Source of the DNA: Hominilimicola fabiformis | GTDB lineage: Bacteria; Bacillota; Clostridia; UBA1381 | Length of the DNA stretch: 64,000 bases | Assembly (NCBI RefSeq): GCF_020687385.1 | Contig: NZ_JAJEQM010000018.1 | Span: 1 to 64,000 of the forward strand | Direction of reading: 5' to 3' | Shown: one piece after another, positions 7,485-15,544 of the stretch | Position numbering within the stretch: the first letter of the stretch is position 1 | How the letters are laid out: the number at the start of each line of letters is the position of its first letter | Position numbers and translations under genes: made by a program | Notes under the pieces: model-generated | Seen by the model: the letters and a program-made list of their open reading frames with translations, nothing else | Databases searched by the model: none | What the model was told of the DNA's origin: nothing

Positions 7485-8054
7485 ATGAAAAAGAAAATTA
7501 TTACACTAACACTAATCGCTGCATTATCAGCGACAGCGACAACAGCGTTTGCCGCCCCGATTCCAAGAGAAAGCGCGCCGCTTAATGCGACAGAAGCACA
7601 AATCCAAATCACTGAAAATATTGTAGGTGATATTCTTGATGAAGTGCAGACGGGCAAGCTCGGTTACACATTAGCTGCCGGATATGCTAATACAAAAATC
7701 CGCAAGGCTGTAATGGCAAATCAGACAGACGGTAACGGTTACGGTATCTTATCGCCAATCGCGCAGAACGCAATCCGCGTTATGAGGGATAAACAGTTAA
7801 GACCTGACGCATACGCAAAAGCGGAGGAAGAATTAAAGGTATTGATTGCAGATGTGATTACAGCGGTTCAGAACGGTATGGATATTGACACTGCAACAAA
7901 AACGGCTTATGAGAAAATCTATCAATCAGCAGACACATCATTTAATTATGACGAGCAATTTTCACTTGATACCTGTTATCGAGATATTCCCGCTGTCGGA
8001 ATGGAAATGTTTACAGTCGCAAGGAAATTGTTATTGGAGGCTGCCGTAAAATGA
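7485..8054 (+). CDS. Exported protein of unknown function next to the relaxase
   Basis: The 189-residue product starts with a signal peptide MKKKIITLTLIAALSATATT ending near AFAAP; the mature part is about 165 residues, Ala-rich and helical, with one Cys. It is not recognised. AGGAGG precedes the ATG, and a TATAAT at 7437-7442 may be its -10 box. Being exported and placed in the mobilization region, it might act at the cell surface during transfer, for example in exclusion or donor-recipient contact. That is speculation from position. Confidence 0.75.
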   Translation: MKKKIITLTLIAALSATATTAFAAPIPRESAPLNATEAQIQITENIVGDILDEVQTGKLGYTLAAGYANTKIRKAVMANQTDGNGYGILSPIAQNAIRVMRDKQLRPDAYAKAEEELKVLIADVITAVQNGMDIDTATKTAYEKIYQSADTSFNYDEQFSLDTCYRDIPAVGMEMFTVARKLLLEAAVK

Positions 8055-8368
8055 AAATTGAAGAAATAGATAATTGTGATGATTTAGACGATATAAAGGT
8101 TTTCGCAATATTGGTTACTGATGTTCCAAGCAAATATGTAGCCCAAGCAAAGAAAATAGACGGAAAGTATTATAAAGAGGATTGTTTTGGAATAGAGATT
8201 TCATATCACGCTGACGAGGACAAATATGTTATATCGTCCGAATATGATAAACAACTGTATTATGTGGATTTTAACGGTAATTGGCATTGGTTGGATTATA
8301 CTTTTACACAAGCAGAAAAAGACGCAGCAATAGAGTTATGCAAAAAGGATTTACAAAAGGAAGCATAA
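8051..8368 (+). CDS. Small acidic protein of unknown function (105 aa)
   Basis: The gene overlaps the previous stop codon as ATGA, so it is translationally coupled to the exported protein. It encodes an acidic cytoplasmic protein rich in Asp, Tyr and Lys without a signal peptide or recognised motif. Coupling suggests a joint function with its exported neighbour, such as chaperone or immunity partner, but nothing in the sequence proves it. Confidence 0.65.
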   Translation: MKIEEIDNCDDLDDIKVFAILVTDVPSKYVAQAKKIDGKYYKEDCFGIEISYHADEDKYVISSEYDKQLYYVDFNGNWHWLDYTFTQAEKDAAIELCKKDLQKEA

Positions 8369-8393
8369 CCAAAGCGGTTATGCTTCCTTTTTC
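8356..8393 (+). terminator. Bidirectional terminator between convergent genes
   Basis: A 15-bp stem (8356-8370 with 8376-8390) with a short loop is followed by T on the plus strand and preceded by AAAA, which serves the opposite strand. It includes the stop codon of the 8051 gene and lies just before the end of the convergent 8401 gene. Confidence 0.85.
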
Positions 8394-8400
8394 TCTTTGA

Positions 8401-8850
8401 CTATATAATATTCTTTTCTAACAACTCGGTAACTTCTCTTACGCTACGTCCTTGTGAATGTATGGCATTGAGCAAATTTTGGATTTCTTCGTTTGTTGGC
8501 TTTTGTACACTATTCTTCGTTTTAGGAGTATGGTCATTTATATATTTTTGAATAAGTAATACTAATTCGTTAATCCCAATTTCACCCAAATTCTTTATTC
8601 CCCATATTTGCGGCAAAGTCAAATTTAGTAGTTTTTCTAAATCAATAATATTTTTAAATCGTATAATAGCAGACACGACTCTTGCAGACAAACAAAGTTG
8701 TGAGAGCGGAATGTTTTTGTAGATTTCGGATTTTACATTAAAAATTTCTGCTAATGTATAATCAGATGTTTTATATTTATTCGTTAATTCTTTTATGTTT
8801 TGTTTATCTTGTTCTGATAATTTTTGATATAGGGTAGATTTTAAATCCAT
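8401..8850 (-). CDS. RNA polymerase alpha C-terminal-domain-like protein
   Basis: Residues about 47-108 of this 149-residue protein follow the alpha-CTD pattern of RpoA: IPLSQLCLSARVVSAIIR, then a helix and the helix-hairpin-helix IWGIKNLGEIGINELVLLI, which matches the IRNLGKKSLDEI segment of true alpha subunits. There is no alpha N-terminal domain. Freestanding alpha-CTD-like proteins could compete for or mimic alpha contacts at UP elements, or bind regulators such as Spx-type factors. This is inference. The ATG at 8850 is chosen; an upstream TTG at 8859 is in frame, and both have weak ribosome binding sites. It is the last minus-strand gene of the ICE body. Confidence 0.7.
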   Translation of the reverse strand: MDLKSTLYQKLSEQDKQNIKELTNKYKTSDYTLAEIFNVKSEIYKNIPLSQLCLSARVVSAIIRFKNIIDLEKLLNLTLPQIWGIKNLGEIGINELVLLIQKYINDHTPKTKNSVQKPTNEEIQNLLNAIHSQGRSVREVTELLEKNII

Positions 8851-9311
8851 ATGTAACAACTCTTTTCATTAAATAAAATTGCATAATAAAAGTGCGTCGC
8901 TTCAATAGAGGCAACGCACAAAAAATGCGATACTCTATTGTCTGCGAAAACAATTTTTATACTTTCCAATATACGTTGTAACATATGGCACAAAGTATTA
9001 AAAAGAGTACGCATTTTTATCATATGATAAAAATGTTTTTCTTCGTGCCAAAAAAAATTGTATGCAAAAAAAGCTATAAATATAAAAATTGTTTTCGCAT
9101 TTATAAATATATCATAAATTACTATTATTGTAAATACCTTTTTACATCAAAAAAATAAGACAGGAATAACGGCTAATATAACAGTTATTCCTATCTATAT
9201 TTAATATAAAATGTCCGCGTTTTCAATCCTATTTTAAGGGTATTTGATATGCTATCATTACTTTATCAATTTTAGGCTTTGAAACACTTGATTTTATGCG
9301 GTTTTATTCCC
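8851..9311. other. Non-coding spacer with hairpins and a 24-bp palindrome
   Basis: No gene is supported here. It holds a perfect 24-bp palindrome CATTTTTATCATATGATAAAAATG split around 9023/9024 (9012-9035), an imperfect hairpin flanked by GTGCGT/ACGCAC near 8891-8919, the terminator at 9149-9192, and at 9283-9305 a motif with CGCATAAAATCAAG on the minus strand that recurs at two other places in the window. The palindrome may be an operator for the alpha-CTD-like gene, since it is upstream of it on the minus strand. Confidence 0.5.
9149..9192 (-). terminator. Terminator at the end of the long ICE transfer operon
   Basis: A 9-bp stem AGGAATAAC with GTTATTCCT (9162-9192) is followed on the minus strand by GTCTTATTTTTTT. 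It lies about 120 bases after the Cys-rich VLP gene. Confidence 0.65.
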
Positions 9312-9677
9312 TTAAAATGCGGACATAGACCGCTTATTTCTTTTCCGTTCAGCGTCTTTACGCAATCGTATCTTTCGGCGGCATTTATCACAATATTTTG
9401 AATTGCGCCCTGTCGGCGTATATTCATTACCGCAAACCGTACATTTTTTCCTGTTCTTCGGCTTCATCAGCTTTATGTACAATTCCTTATCATTCGGCAA
9501 AACCGCTGTTCTGAACCATTTACAATTAAGTGAATATGAAATACTTTGAGGGCAGACGCAAGGCTCGCCGTCATCAAGTAAAATACAATTCCCGTTGTCA
9601 TAATTACAGCATTGATTTTTTATCAATGCTCGGCTCCGCCGCGCCTGTTCGGGCGTCATTCGTATAATATCACTCAT
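9312..9677 (-). CDS. Cysteine-rich VLP-type protein (ICE copy)
   Basis: This 121-residue protein is of the Cys_rich_VLP family found in Gram-positive ICEs and IMEs. An N-terminal cluster CCNYDNGNC...CVCPQSISYSLNCKWF is followed by a zinc ribbon CTVCGNEYTPTGRNSKYCDKC and a very basic tail, suggesting zinc and nucleic acid binding. The role in transfer is not known. Its start overlaps the stop of the upstream gene by four bases (ATGA). A homologue is encoded by the inserted IME (31849-32235), and similarity continues past the stop codon in the DNA. Confidence 0.85.
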   Translation of the reverse strand: MSDIIRMTPEQARRSRALIKNQCCNYDNGNCILLDDGEPCVCPQSISYSLNCKWFRTAVLPNDKELYIKLMKPKNRKKCTVCGNEYTPTGRNSKYCDKCRRKIRLRKDAERKRNKRSMSAF

Positions 9678-11740
9678 AGCGTTTCCTCACGCGGCTTTTT
9701 CTGCGGCTGCGGCTTATCAGTATTGTTTTGTTCCTTTTGCAATCTGTCTAACTTTGCTTTAATTGAGGGCTTGACCTCGACCGCCGTTATTTTTCCGTTA
9801 ATTCTCATAAACATTTCAGGTTTAGCAAAACGCTCTGAAAACTGCTTTATCTGGTCTTTATCAAGGCTGCCGAAGTTGTCGCCAGATAATCCTGCTAATA
9901 CAAATGTTCCTGCGATAATATCGTACATATTATCCTCTGCGTCATAAAGCGCACGGTTTAATTCCATTCTCTCATTTTTGCCCTCGTCATTACAAATAAG
10001 ACCGACAGGCTCCGCAAACGGATATACAACTTCAATTCTGCCGCCAACCTCTTTCTGGAGGGCTTCAAGACCTGTCGAAATTTCCTTTATATAAGGCTCC
10101 TGCATAGGCGGCACAATTAGAACGGTCATTTTTTGCGGCTCCGTAGGTACGGTAACGCGATATTCGTCAGGTATGTTTTTACCGTCATACACTTTGTCAA
10201 ACTCCGTCCAGCCTGTTTCTAAGACAATACCGTCAAGCAAATATCCGCCATGATCGTATGCGTGATGTTTGCCGTATTCTTCATAATTCATATTTCTTTC
10301 ATCAAGCATATCTCGGTGTGCAATATACTTTCCGTAATCTGCCCAATTAGATATATTGTCAACAATATTATAATACTCCATATTGTATGTAATATTTATT
10401 GCGTCCGTTATATTTTTACATTCGCCGGCTTTAAGCGCGGTTTGAAAAACGGTCATTTCAGTATCTTCCAATTCCGATATACGCATAGCAAAATAATTTA
10501 GCGCGTCAACGCTTTCATACATAGTTAAACACTTTTTTAAATCATCATTGCCGCAAGCGTAATCATCAAAAAAGTATGTATCAGGGCTTGCGTTTTCAGG
10601 TAAGCCTATTTCTGCAAATGTCCGCTTTACCGTTTCCGCGTCTGTCGGGAAAGACAGTTCCGTACCGCTTGTTTCTCTGTTTCCGTTGTCATATTCGGAA
10701 CGGTTGACGATAAAAGCTGCAAATTTATAGTCATTCATATTTTTTAACACTCCTTTTTCATTTTTTTGTTTTTCGGCTGTCTGTTCAATATTACGGTTGT
10801 AATCGGGATAATTGAACGGTTCACCATTAAAGGTTATTTCCCGTATGGGCTCAAATTTTGATAATACACCTTTTTGCAATTCCGCAAATTCCTGATAATC
10901 ACTTTTTGTAAAAGCTCCGTTTTCTATCATTTCAGATTGAGATAATACCCAGCCAGAACCGCATAGGAAAGAGAACATTTTTTTATTATCGGAAATAAAG
11001 GTTAAGGAATTATCCGAATTGTTATAAAACGGCAATGATTTTTTTTCGGAATTATATAGATTGCGTTCACTTTTTCCCAAATAAACATTACCGTCTTTTC
11101 CGAGAAAAGCCGTCAGACCTTTATAATTATTTAATGCCGCCGATGTTATATGAACCCCTGTAAATTCGGGAGCTTCTGTATATTCCTTTAATCCTTTGAA
11201 ATATGCCTTTTGTTGACCGTCATAATTTATGACGATAATATCCCTTAAATCAGGCTGATAAACAGCAGCGCCGGCGGCTTTATTTATCATTAAGCCTACG
11301 TCTATTTCCATAGGCGTTTTATACTGTTCAAGCGGTTCGGAACGAACAATCTCATACATATCCTTATTTATATAATTTCCTTTTTCTCTTTCAGACTTTA
11401 AGCTATATCCGCATTTTTTGTCATAATCCGATTTCAGATGATAGACAGAATATTGATTTTTTCTAAATTCCGTTTCATAAGCATTAAGGCGGTTCATCAG
11501 TGCGTCGCCCTCGTGTCCCAATACGGAAGATATGAGATGTTTAATATAAAATGTGTCGCTTTCTAACATTTTATCCGCAAGTATTTCACGCTGCCTTTGT
11601 TCCATAGGAAATTTTGTCCTGTATTTCAAATTATGCGCTCTTAAAAATGCGTCTATTTCAAAAGCAAGTTCAAATACTTCGTCTAATTCGTAATCCTGAG
11701 TAGCACCGTCCGGCTCTCTAAAATCTTTTTCATCTGCCAT
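9674..11740 (-). CDS. Multidomain ArdA-like / DUF3846 protein
   Basis: The 688-residue protein has at least three parts. Residues 1-330 are of unknown type, with repeated Tyr/Asn-rich segments. Residues about 335-540 (NDYKFAAFIVNRSEYDNG through FDKVYDG) resemble the elongated acidic ArdA antirestriction fold seen in the ArdA gene at 14741. Residues about 548-645 are a DUF3846 domain starting MTVLIVPPMQEPYI and ending near YDIIAGTFVLAGL. The tail has VEVKPSIKAKL (9749-9780) and ends PREETL, a version of the C-terminal motif shared by several ICE proteins. It probably protects entering single-stranded or hemimethylated DNA from restriction. The gene is followed by the Cys-rich VLP gene with an ATGA overlap. 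Confidence 0.75.
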   Translation of the reverse strand: MADEKDFREPDGATQDYELDEVFELAFEIDAFLRAHNLKYRTKFPMEQRQREILADKMLESDTFYIKHLISSVLGHEGDALMNRLNAYETEFRKNQYSVYHLKSDYDKKCGYSLKSEREKGNYINKDMYEIVRSEPLEQYKTPMEIDVGLMINKAAGAAVYQPDLRDIIVINYDGQQKAYFKGLKEYTEAPEFTGVHITSAALNNYKGLTAFLGKDGNVYLGKSERNLYNSEKKSLPFYNNSDNSLTFISDNKKMFSFLCGSGWVLSQSEMIENGAFTKSDYQEFAELQKGVLSKFEPIREITFNGEPFNYPDYNRNIEQTAEKQKNEKGVLKNMNDYKFAAFIVNRSEYDNGNRETSGTELSFPTDAETVKRTFAEIGLPENASPDTYFFDDYACGNDDLKKCLTMYESVDALNYFAMRISELEDTEMTVFQTALKAGECKNITDAINITYNMEYYNIVDNISNWADYGKYIAHRDMLDERNMNYEEYGKHHAYDHGGYLLDGIVLETGWTEFDKVYDGKNIPDEYRVTVPTEPQKMTVLIVPPMQEPYIKEISTGLEALQKEVGGRIEVVYPFAEPVGLICNDEGKNERMELNRALYDAEDNMYDIIAGTFVLAGLSGDNFGSLDKDQIKQFSERFAKPEMFMRINGKITAVEVKPSIKAKLDRLQKEQNNTDKPQPQKKPREETL

Positions 11741-11743
11741 AGG

Positions 11744-11956
11744 CTAATCCTCCATATCAATATCAGGTTCAAGCTCCAGCTTAGAAAATTCATCATTCGT
11801 CATACGCTCCAGCTTGTCAATAACCGTTTCCGTAATTTCCTTTAATTCCGTATCTTCAATGTACGGAACAGAAAAACGGAGCTCTTTTAAAAGCTCCGTC
11901 TTATCAGATGTATCATAAATACACATCAAATTTATTTCGTCCTGTGAAAATGTCAT
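11744..11956 (-). CDS. TTRAP family transposon-transfer assisting protein
   Basis: The 70-residue acidic protein matches the short TTRAP family of conjugative transposons: MTFSQDEINLMCIYDTSDKTE, a central helix, and the ending ERMTNDEFSKLELEPDID. Its biochemical role is unknown. The start overlaps the end of the upstream gene by four bases, and the gene lies four bases before the multidomain ArdA-like gene, so it belongs to the same operon. Confidence 0.85.
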   Translation of the reverse strand: MTFSQDEINLMCIYDTSDKTELLKELRFSVPYIEDTELKEITETVIDKLERMTNDEFSKLELEPDIDMED

Positions 11957-12693
11957 AGTAAAATATCCTCCTTTTGTTGTTGTGTTTTTGATTTCATCGG
12001 TTCGGATTTACCCTTGTTTTCCGCAAGCTGCTTTTTGATTGATGGCTTTTTCGCTGTCCGTTCTGCAATTATGGCATTGTATAAATCAATATCTGCCTGC
12101 GTTAGTAAATCTGCTTCGCCAAAATCTTTGCTTAATTCGACGTGGGTTATAATATCCTCCTTTTCAGCTTCCGTCATTTTATCAAGCTGCGCCTTGATTT
12201 TCTTTTTTGACAAATCCGCAATATGATTGTCAATATTGCCGCATTTCAGCTTTTCAAGTCGTTTATGCTCGCACGATAGAGTAAATTTTAATTCTTCATC
12301 AGCGGAAACACTATCGGCACACACCGAAACATTTATAACGTGTTTAAAATGCTTCGGATAATCTAATTCATAAAGATTGCCCTTGATGACTTCATTTTCA
12401 AAACCCGTTATTTTAATAGCATAGGCAATAATATTGTCGTGTGCCTGTTCGCCATAGTATGTCCAAGTATTATATGCTGATGTATCTTTTGTAAAGACGT
12501 CCGTTTCACAATAACAGTATGTACCGTTCAGACGCGACATAAAAAGTAAATACTTATCTTCTGCACTGTCGCTTAACGCTGCCGTATGTATTGTATCAAC
12601 ATCAAGAAAAAAATCATTTTTGTAATGCTCTGTATTTATGTTCATTATTCGGCGCAGCGAATTTATAATATCCACATTTTCAAACTTACGCAT
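11953..12693 (-). CDS. ICE protein of unknown function with KPSI tail
   Basis: This 246-residue protein is not recognised beyond being typical of Tn1549-like operons. Its N-terminal 130 residues look like a mixed alpha/beta domain with repeated YCYCETDVF-type strands, and a helical segment follows (AQLDKMTEAEKEDI). The C-terminus has KKPSIKKQLAENKGKSEP and ends KEDILL, the tail shared with ArdA, ArdC-like and other proteins of this element. It is sandwiched between the ArdC-like gene and TTRAP with four-base spacing or overlap. Confidence 0.7.
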   Translation of the reverse strand: MRKFENVDIINSLRRIMNINTEHYKNDFFLDVDTIHTAALSDSAEDKYLLFMSRLNGTYCYCETDVFTKDTSAYNTWTYYGEQAHDNIIAYAIKITGFENEVIKGNLYELDYPKHFKHVINVSVCADSVSADEELKFTLSCEHKRLEKLKCGNIDNHIADLSKKKIKAQLDKMTEAEKEDIITHVELSKDFGEADLLTQADIDLYNAIIAERTAKKPSIKKQLAENKGKSEPMKSKTQQQKEDILL

Positions 12694-12696
12694 AGC

Positions 12697-14727
12697 TTAA
12701 ACCTCCAAAGCCGCATTTTTGACCTTTTCGGATTTTTGCGGCTGTTTATCTGCCTGCGCCTTTGCTTCCGCCAACTGCTTTTTGATTGACGGCTTTTTCT
12801 TAGATGTCTCATTTTTGGAAGGCGTTTTGCCTTTCTTAACTTTTTCCGCTTCATTTGCCGCGATAATATCCATAATAGCGACAGGTTCGCCATTCTTCGC
12901 CTTTGCTTCAAGCTCGTCAATGGTAGGTGTGTCTTTGGAATTGTCCTCCGGCTCAAATACTTTTGCGCCGTCTGCCGCGTCTGCGTCCGACAATTCAGAA
13001 AATCCGTCCTGTTCGGCTATCTTCGCCGGTTCCTCGTTTCGTTTCTGAAATTCAGACGGTAATGTACCGTCTAATGGTCTGATATACTCCACCTTGTCAG
13101 CAGCGTTAAGGACTTCGCCTGTTAATGGCTGCTGCCACGCTTTTATTTTCGGCTCCCAATGAAAACCGTTTGCCTTTAATTCGGCGCGGATATTATCGTC
13201 CGGCTTTTCATTAAAAAATACTTGCAGATAATTAGCGTCTGTATTGATTGCAGCGTATCCGCCGTTAAAATCCCAGCCCGTAAATTGTGTATAATCCGTT
13301 TCCTGTTCGGTCTGCTCAATATCCTTTGCAAGCTCTTTATAATACTCGTCAATGCCTAATATAATTTCATTCGCCGTTTTTTGTATTGTGTCAAGGGAAG
13401 CGTTTAACTCCGGTAATTCCTTATCTTTGCTCCAACCCGCAACATATCCGAAAGAATAATCGGAAGTGTCAATCCCATATCGCTGACAAACGGTATAGGC
13501 GACGCTTTCAGCTTCAACCTCCATTGTACGATTGTTCTTTTGTTCTTCGGGCGTCAATTCCGTTGATTTTTCTTTGAGAATATTGTGTAGTTTAGCGTGT
13601 GCAATTTCGTGTATCAGCGTTTTTAACTGCTGAACCTCGCTCATACCGTTTTTTACGGCTATTCGCTGTTCTTCAAAATTACAATATCCCTTTGCTCCCG
13701 TATCTATATCCTCATACCCAATAGGCATAGGCGATATTTTTTCAAGTGCGGCATAAAACTTTTTGAAATCCGCAACATTGCCCGTAAGCTCGTCAACTCC
13801 CAAACTCGGCAGCGGTTCGCCCTCCGTCTGCGACAAGTCAAATACGGTAGCAACTCGGAAAGTGGGGATAGTTACTTCTTTTTCCTCTGTAAGCGGTTTA
13901 CCGTCCCAGCCTATAATCGGCTTGTTTGTTGCCGGATTTATTTTCTCAATCTGCTTTTTTGTTTTGTATGAGGACGGCGCGATTATTTTAATACCGCGTT
14001 CACCTCGTTTTACTGTGCGTTTGTGATTATCGCGCCATGCGCCAAATCCCGCCACCATAGAAGCGTCGGGCTTTTGCATTAAAATCAAAAGCGAATTTCT
14101 AAAACTGTAATTATGGAATTTTGACATACACGCAAGATATTCCGCATATTTATCGCCGTTAAATATGTCTTTCACTCCGTCCTCCAGCTTTTTCAAAATC
14201 TCGCTCAATTTTTCATAGGGCGTTTCGCCGGATAATTCTATCGCCTGTACAGAAGCCCTTGACGGCTCCGATTTTTCAGGCGCTTTTGTTGCTTGTGCTT
14301 TTGCCATTAGCTCAACCTCTCTTTCAGTTATAATATTTTCCAAAGGCTGCGGCTTCGTATTGCCGAACCCTCTTATTTCTGTTTTCATATTTGCGTTATT
14401 TCTGTAAAACATAATAAGCGTATCAAGCGCTTTATTAAAAATAGATTTTGCGGCAGTCGGAACGGAGGGCGTAAAATCTATTACGCCCGTTTTACCGCTT
14501 CCAACCCAGCCACTCACAAACTCGTTGAAATTTGACCTTATACCTATACGCCGATATTCCGTAACCTTTTTATAAAAGAAATCGTTGCATTGTGTTTGTA
14601 TTCCCAAAATCAACGTGCCTGTCTGCGGATTATACATAAAACGGCGGTTTTGGATTTTCTGAATATCAAATGTTTCCGTATTAGTATCAATCCGCATAAT
14701 TCCGTTTGTTATGTCAATACGTTTCAT
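12697..14727 (-). CDS. ArdC-like protein with zincin metallopeptidase domain
   Basis: The 676-residue protein contains an ArdC-type single-stranded-DNA-binding domain around residues 165-300 (NYSFRNSLLILMQKPDASMV, FGAWRDNHKRTVKRGERGIK) and a metallopeptidase domain with HEIAH at residues 373-377, so His373 and His377 are the likely zinc ligands with Glu374 as catalyst. The N-terminal 120 residues are a separate domain. Residues about 485-560 are another small domain. The tail carries KKPSIKKQLAEAKAQ. Relatives protect incoming DNA from restriction, and ArdC of plasmid pSa is known to be carried into the recipient. The same role is likely here. Length and layout fit ICE versions of the family. 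Confidence 0.82.
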   Translation of the reverse strand: MKRIDITNGIMRIDTNTETFDIQKIQNRRFMYNPQTGTLILGIQTQCNDFFYKKVTEYRRIGIRSNFNEFVSGWVGSGKTGVIDFTPSVPTAAKSIFNKALDTLIMFYRNNANMKTEIRGFGNTKPQPLENIITEREVELMAKAQATKAPEKSEPSRASVQAIELSGETPYEKLSEILKKLEDGVKDIFNGDKYAEYLACMSKFHNYSFRNSLLILMQKPDASMVAGFGAWRDNHKRTVKRGERGIKIIAPSSYKTKKQIEKINPATNKPIIGWDGKPLTEEKEVTIPTFRVATVFDLSQTEGEPLPSLGVDELTGNVADFKKFYAALEKISPMPIGYEDIDTGAKGYCNFEEQRIAVKNGMSEVQQLKTLIHEIAHAKLHNILKEKSTELTPEEQKNNRTMEVEAESVAYTVCQRYGIDTSDYSFGYVAGWSKDKELPELNASLDTIQKTANEIILGIDEYYKELAKDIEQTEQETDYTQFTGWDFNGGYAAINTDANYLQVFFNEKPDDNIRAELKANGFHWEPKIKAWQQPLTGEVLNAADKVEYIRPLDGTLPSEFQKRNEEPAKIAEQDGFSELSDADAADGAKVFEPEDNSKDTPTIDELEAKAKNGEPVAIMDIIAANEAEKVKKGKTPSKNETSKKKPSIKKQLAEAKAQADKQPQKSEKVKNAALEV

Positions 14728-14740
14728 CAGATACCAAACC

Positions 14741-15535
14741 TCATAGGCTCAAATCGTTTTTTTGCCTTAACGGTACGGATTGCGTCTTTTCGGATTTTGA
14801 CTTATTTTCCGCAAGCTGCTGACGAATTGACGGCTTTTTTTCTTCTGTTTTTACAGCGTCTTTCTGTTCAGCTTCAATATCGGGTATAGAGCTTATACGG
14901 TATTCGTCAGGAATATCATCACGGCTGCCGTTGTATATCTCTTTAAAATCACTTTGATTACACACAACATAACCGTAATCCGTAAATACACCGTTTTCAT
15001 TCAGCGCAGTATCATCTCCATACTCCTTATAATCAATGTAATTTTCCAATGCTTTCAGTGTGTTCATATCATAACAGCCCAATTCATTGATAAGGTAATA
15101 TCCCAAATCATACTCGTCTGTAATATCTGGATATATTTCGTAGCAATCAAGATTTTCAGTTAGATTTATCAAATCCTGTACACTGTCTGAATGTTCGCCC
15201 ATTTTAACGATAGCCTTAAAATGCTGTACTTCCGCGTCCGACATTTCATCTAATTTGTCTGCGAGATAATTTAATTCGTCAAGGCTCTCATATTCGCTCA
15301 ACATATCATATATCCCGTCAATATAACAATCATAGTCTGTAATAAACCATTCCTCATACGGCGAACCGAATACATCTTTTCCGCCTATACCTATACGCCT
15401 AAATACATCTTGCATTTCATCAGGAGTAACAGGGAACTTCACCCATTCGCCTACTAAATATCCCTCGTTATATTTTCCAAGATTGGTAACATAAGCGGCC
15501 AAGTGAAAATCTGGTGTGCCTTCTGTATCTGCCAT
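14741..15535 (-). CDS. ardA: ArdA antirestriction protein
   Basis: This acidic 264-residue protein is a DNA mimic that would block type I restriction in the recipient. It starts with the family pattern AAYVTNLGKYNEGYLVGEWV (about residues 12-31) and continues with very acidic segments such as EEWFITDYDCYIDG and YESLDELNYLADKLDEM. After the ArdA domain there is an added C-terminal extension with EKKPSIRQQLAENKSKSEK and the ending KNDLSL, as in four other proteins of the operon. It sits between topoisomerase III and the ArdC-like gene. Confidence 0.88.
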   Translation of the reverse strand: MADTEGTPDFHLAAYVTNLGKYNEGYLVGEWVKFPVTPDEMQDVFRRIGIGGKDVFGSPYEEWFITDYDCYIDGIYDMLSEYESLDELNYLADKLDEMSDAEVQHFKAIVKMGEHSDSVQDLINLTENLDCYEIYPDITDEYDLGYYLINELGCYDMNTLKALENYIDYKEYGDDTALNENGVFTDYGYVVCNQSDFKEIYNGSRDDIPDEYRISSIPDIEAEQKDAVKTEEKKPSIRQQLAENKSKSEKTQSVPLRQKNDLSL

Positions 15536-15544
15536 ATATCAACC

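Noticed and set aside
12663-12956. Minus-strand 97-codon Arg/Lys-rich frame
   Set aside because: It is a shifted frame of the ArdC-like gene's lysine-rich tail.
14470-14520. Walker-A-like GWVGSGKTG in the ArdC-like protein (residues 73-81)
   Set aside because: No Walker B or NTPase fold features follow. It is probably chance within the N-terminal domain.
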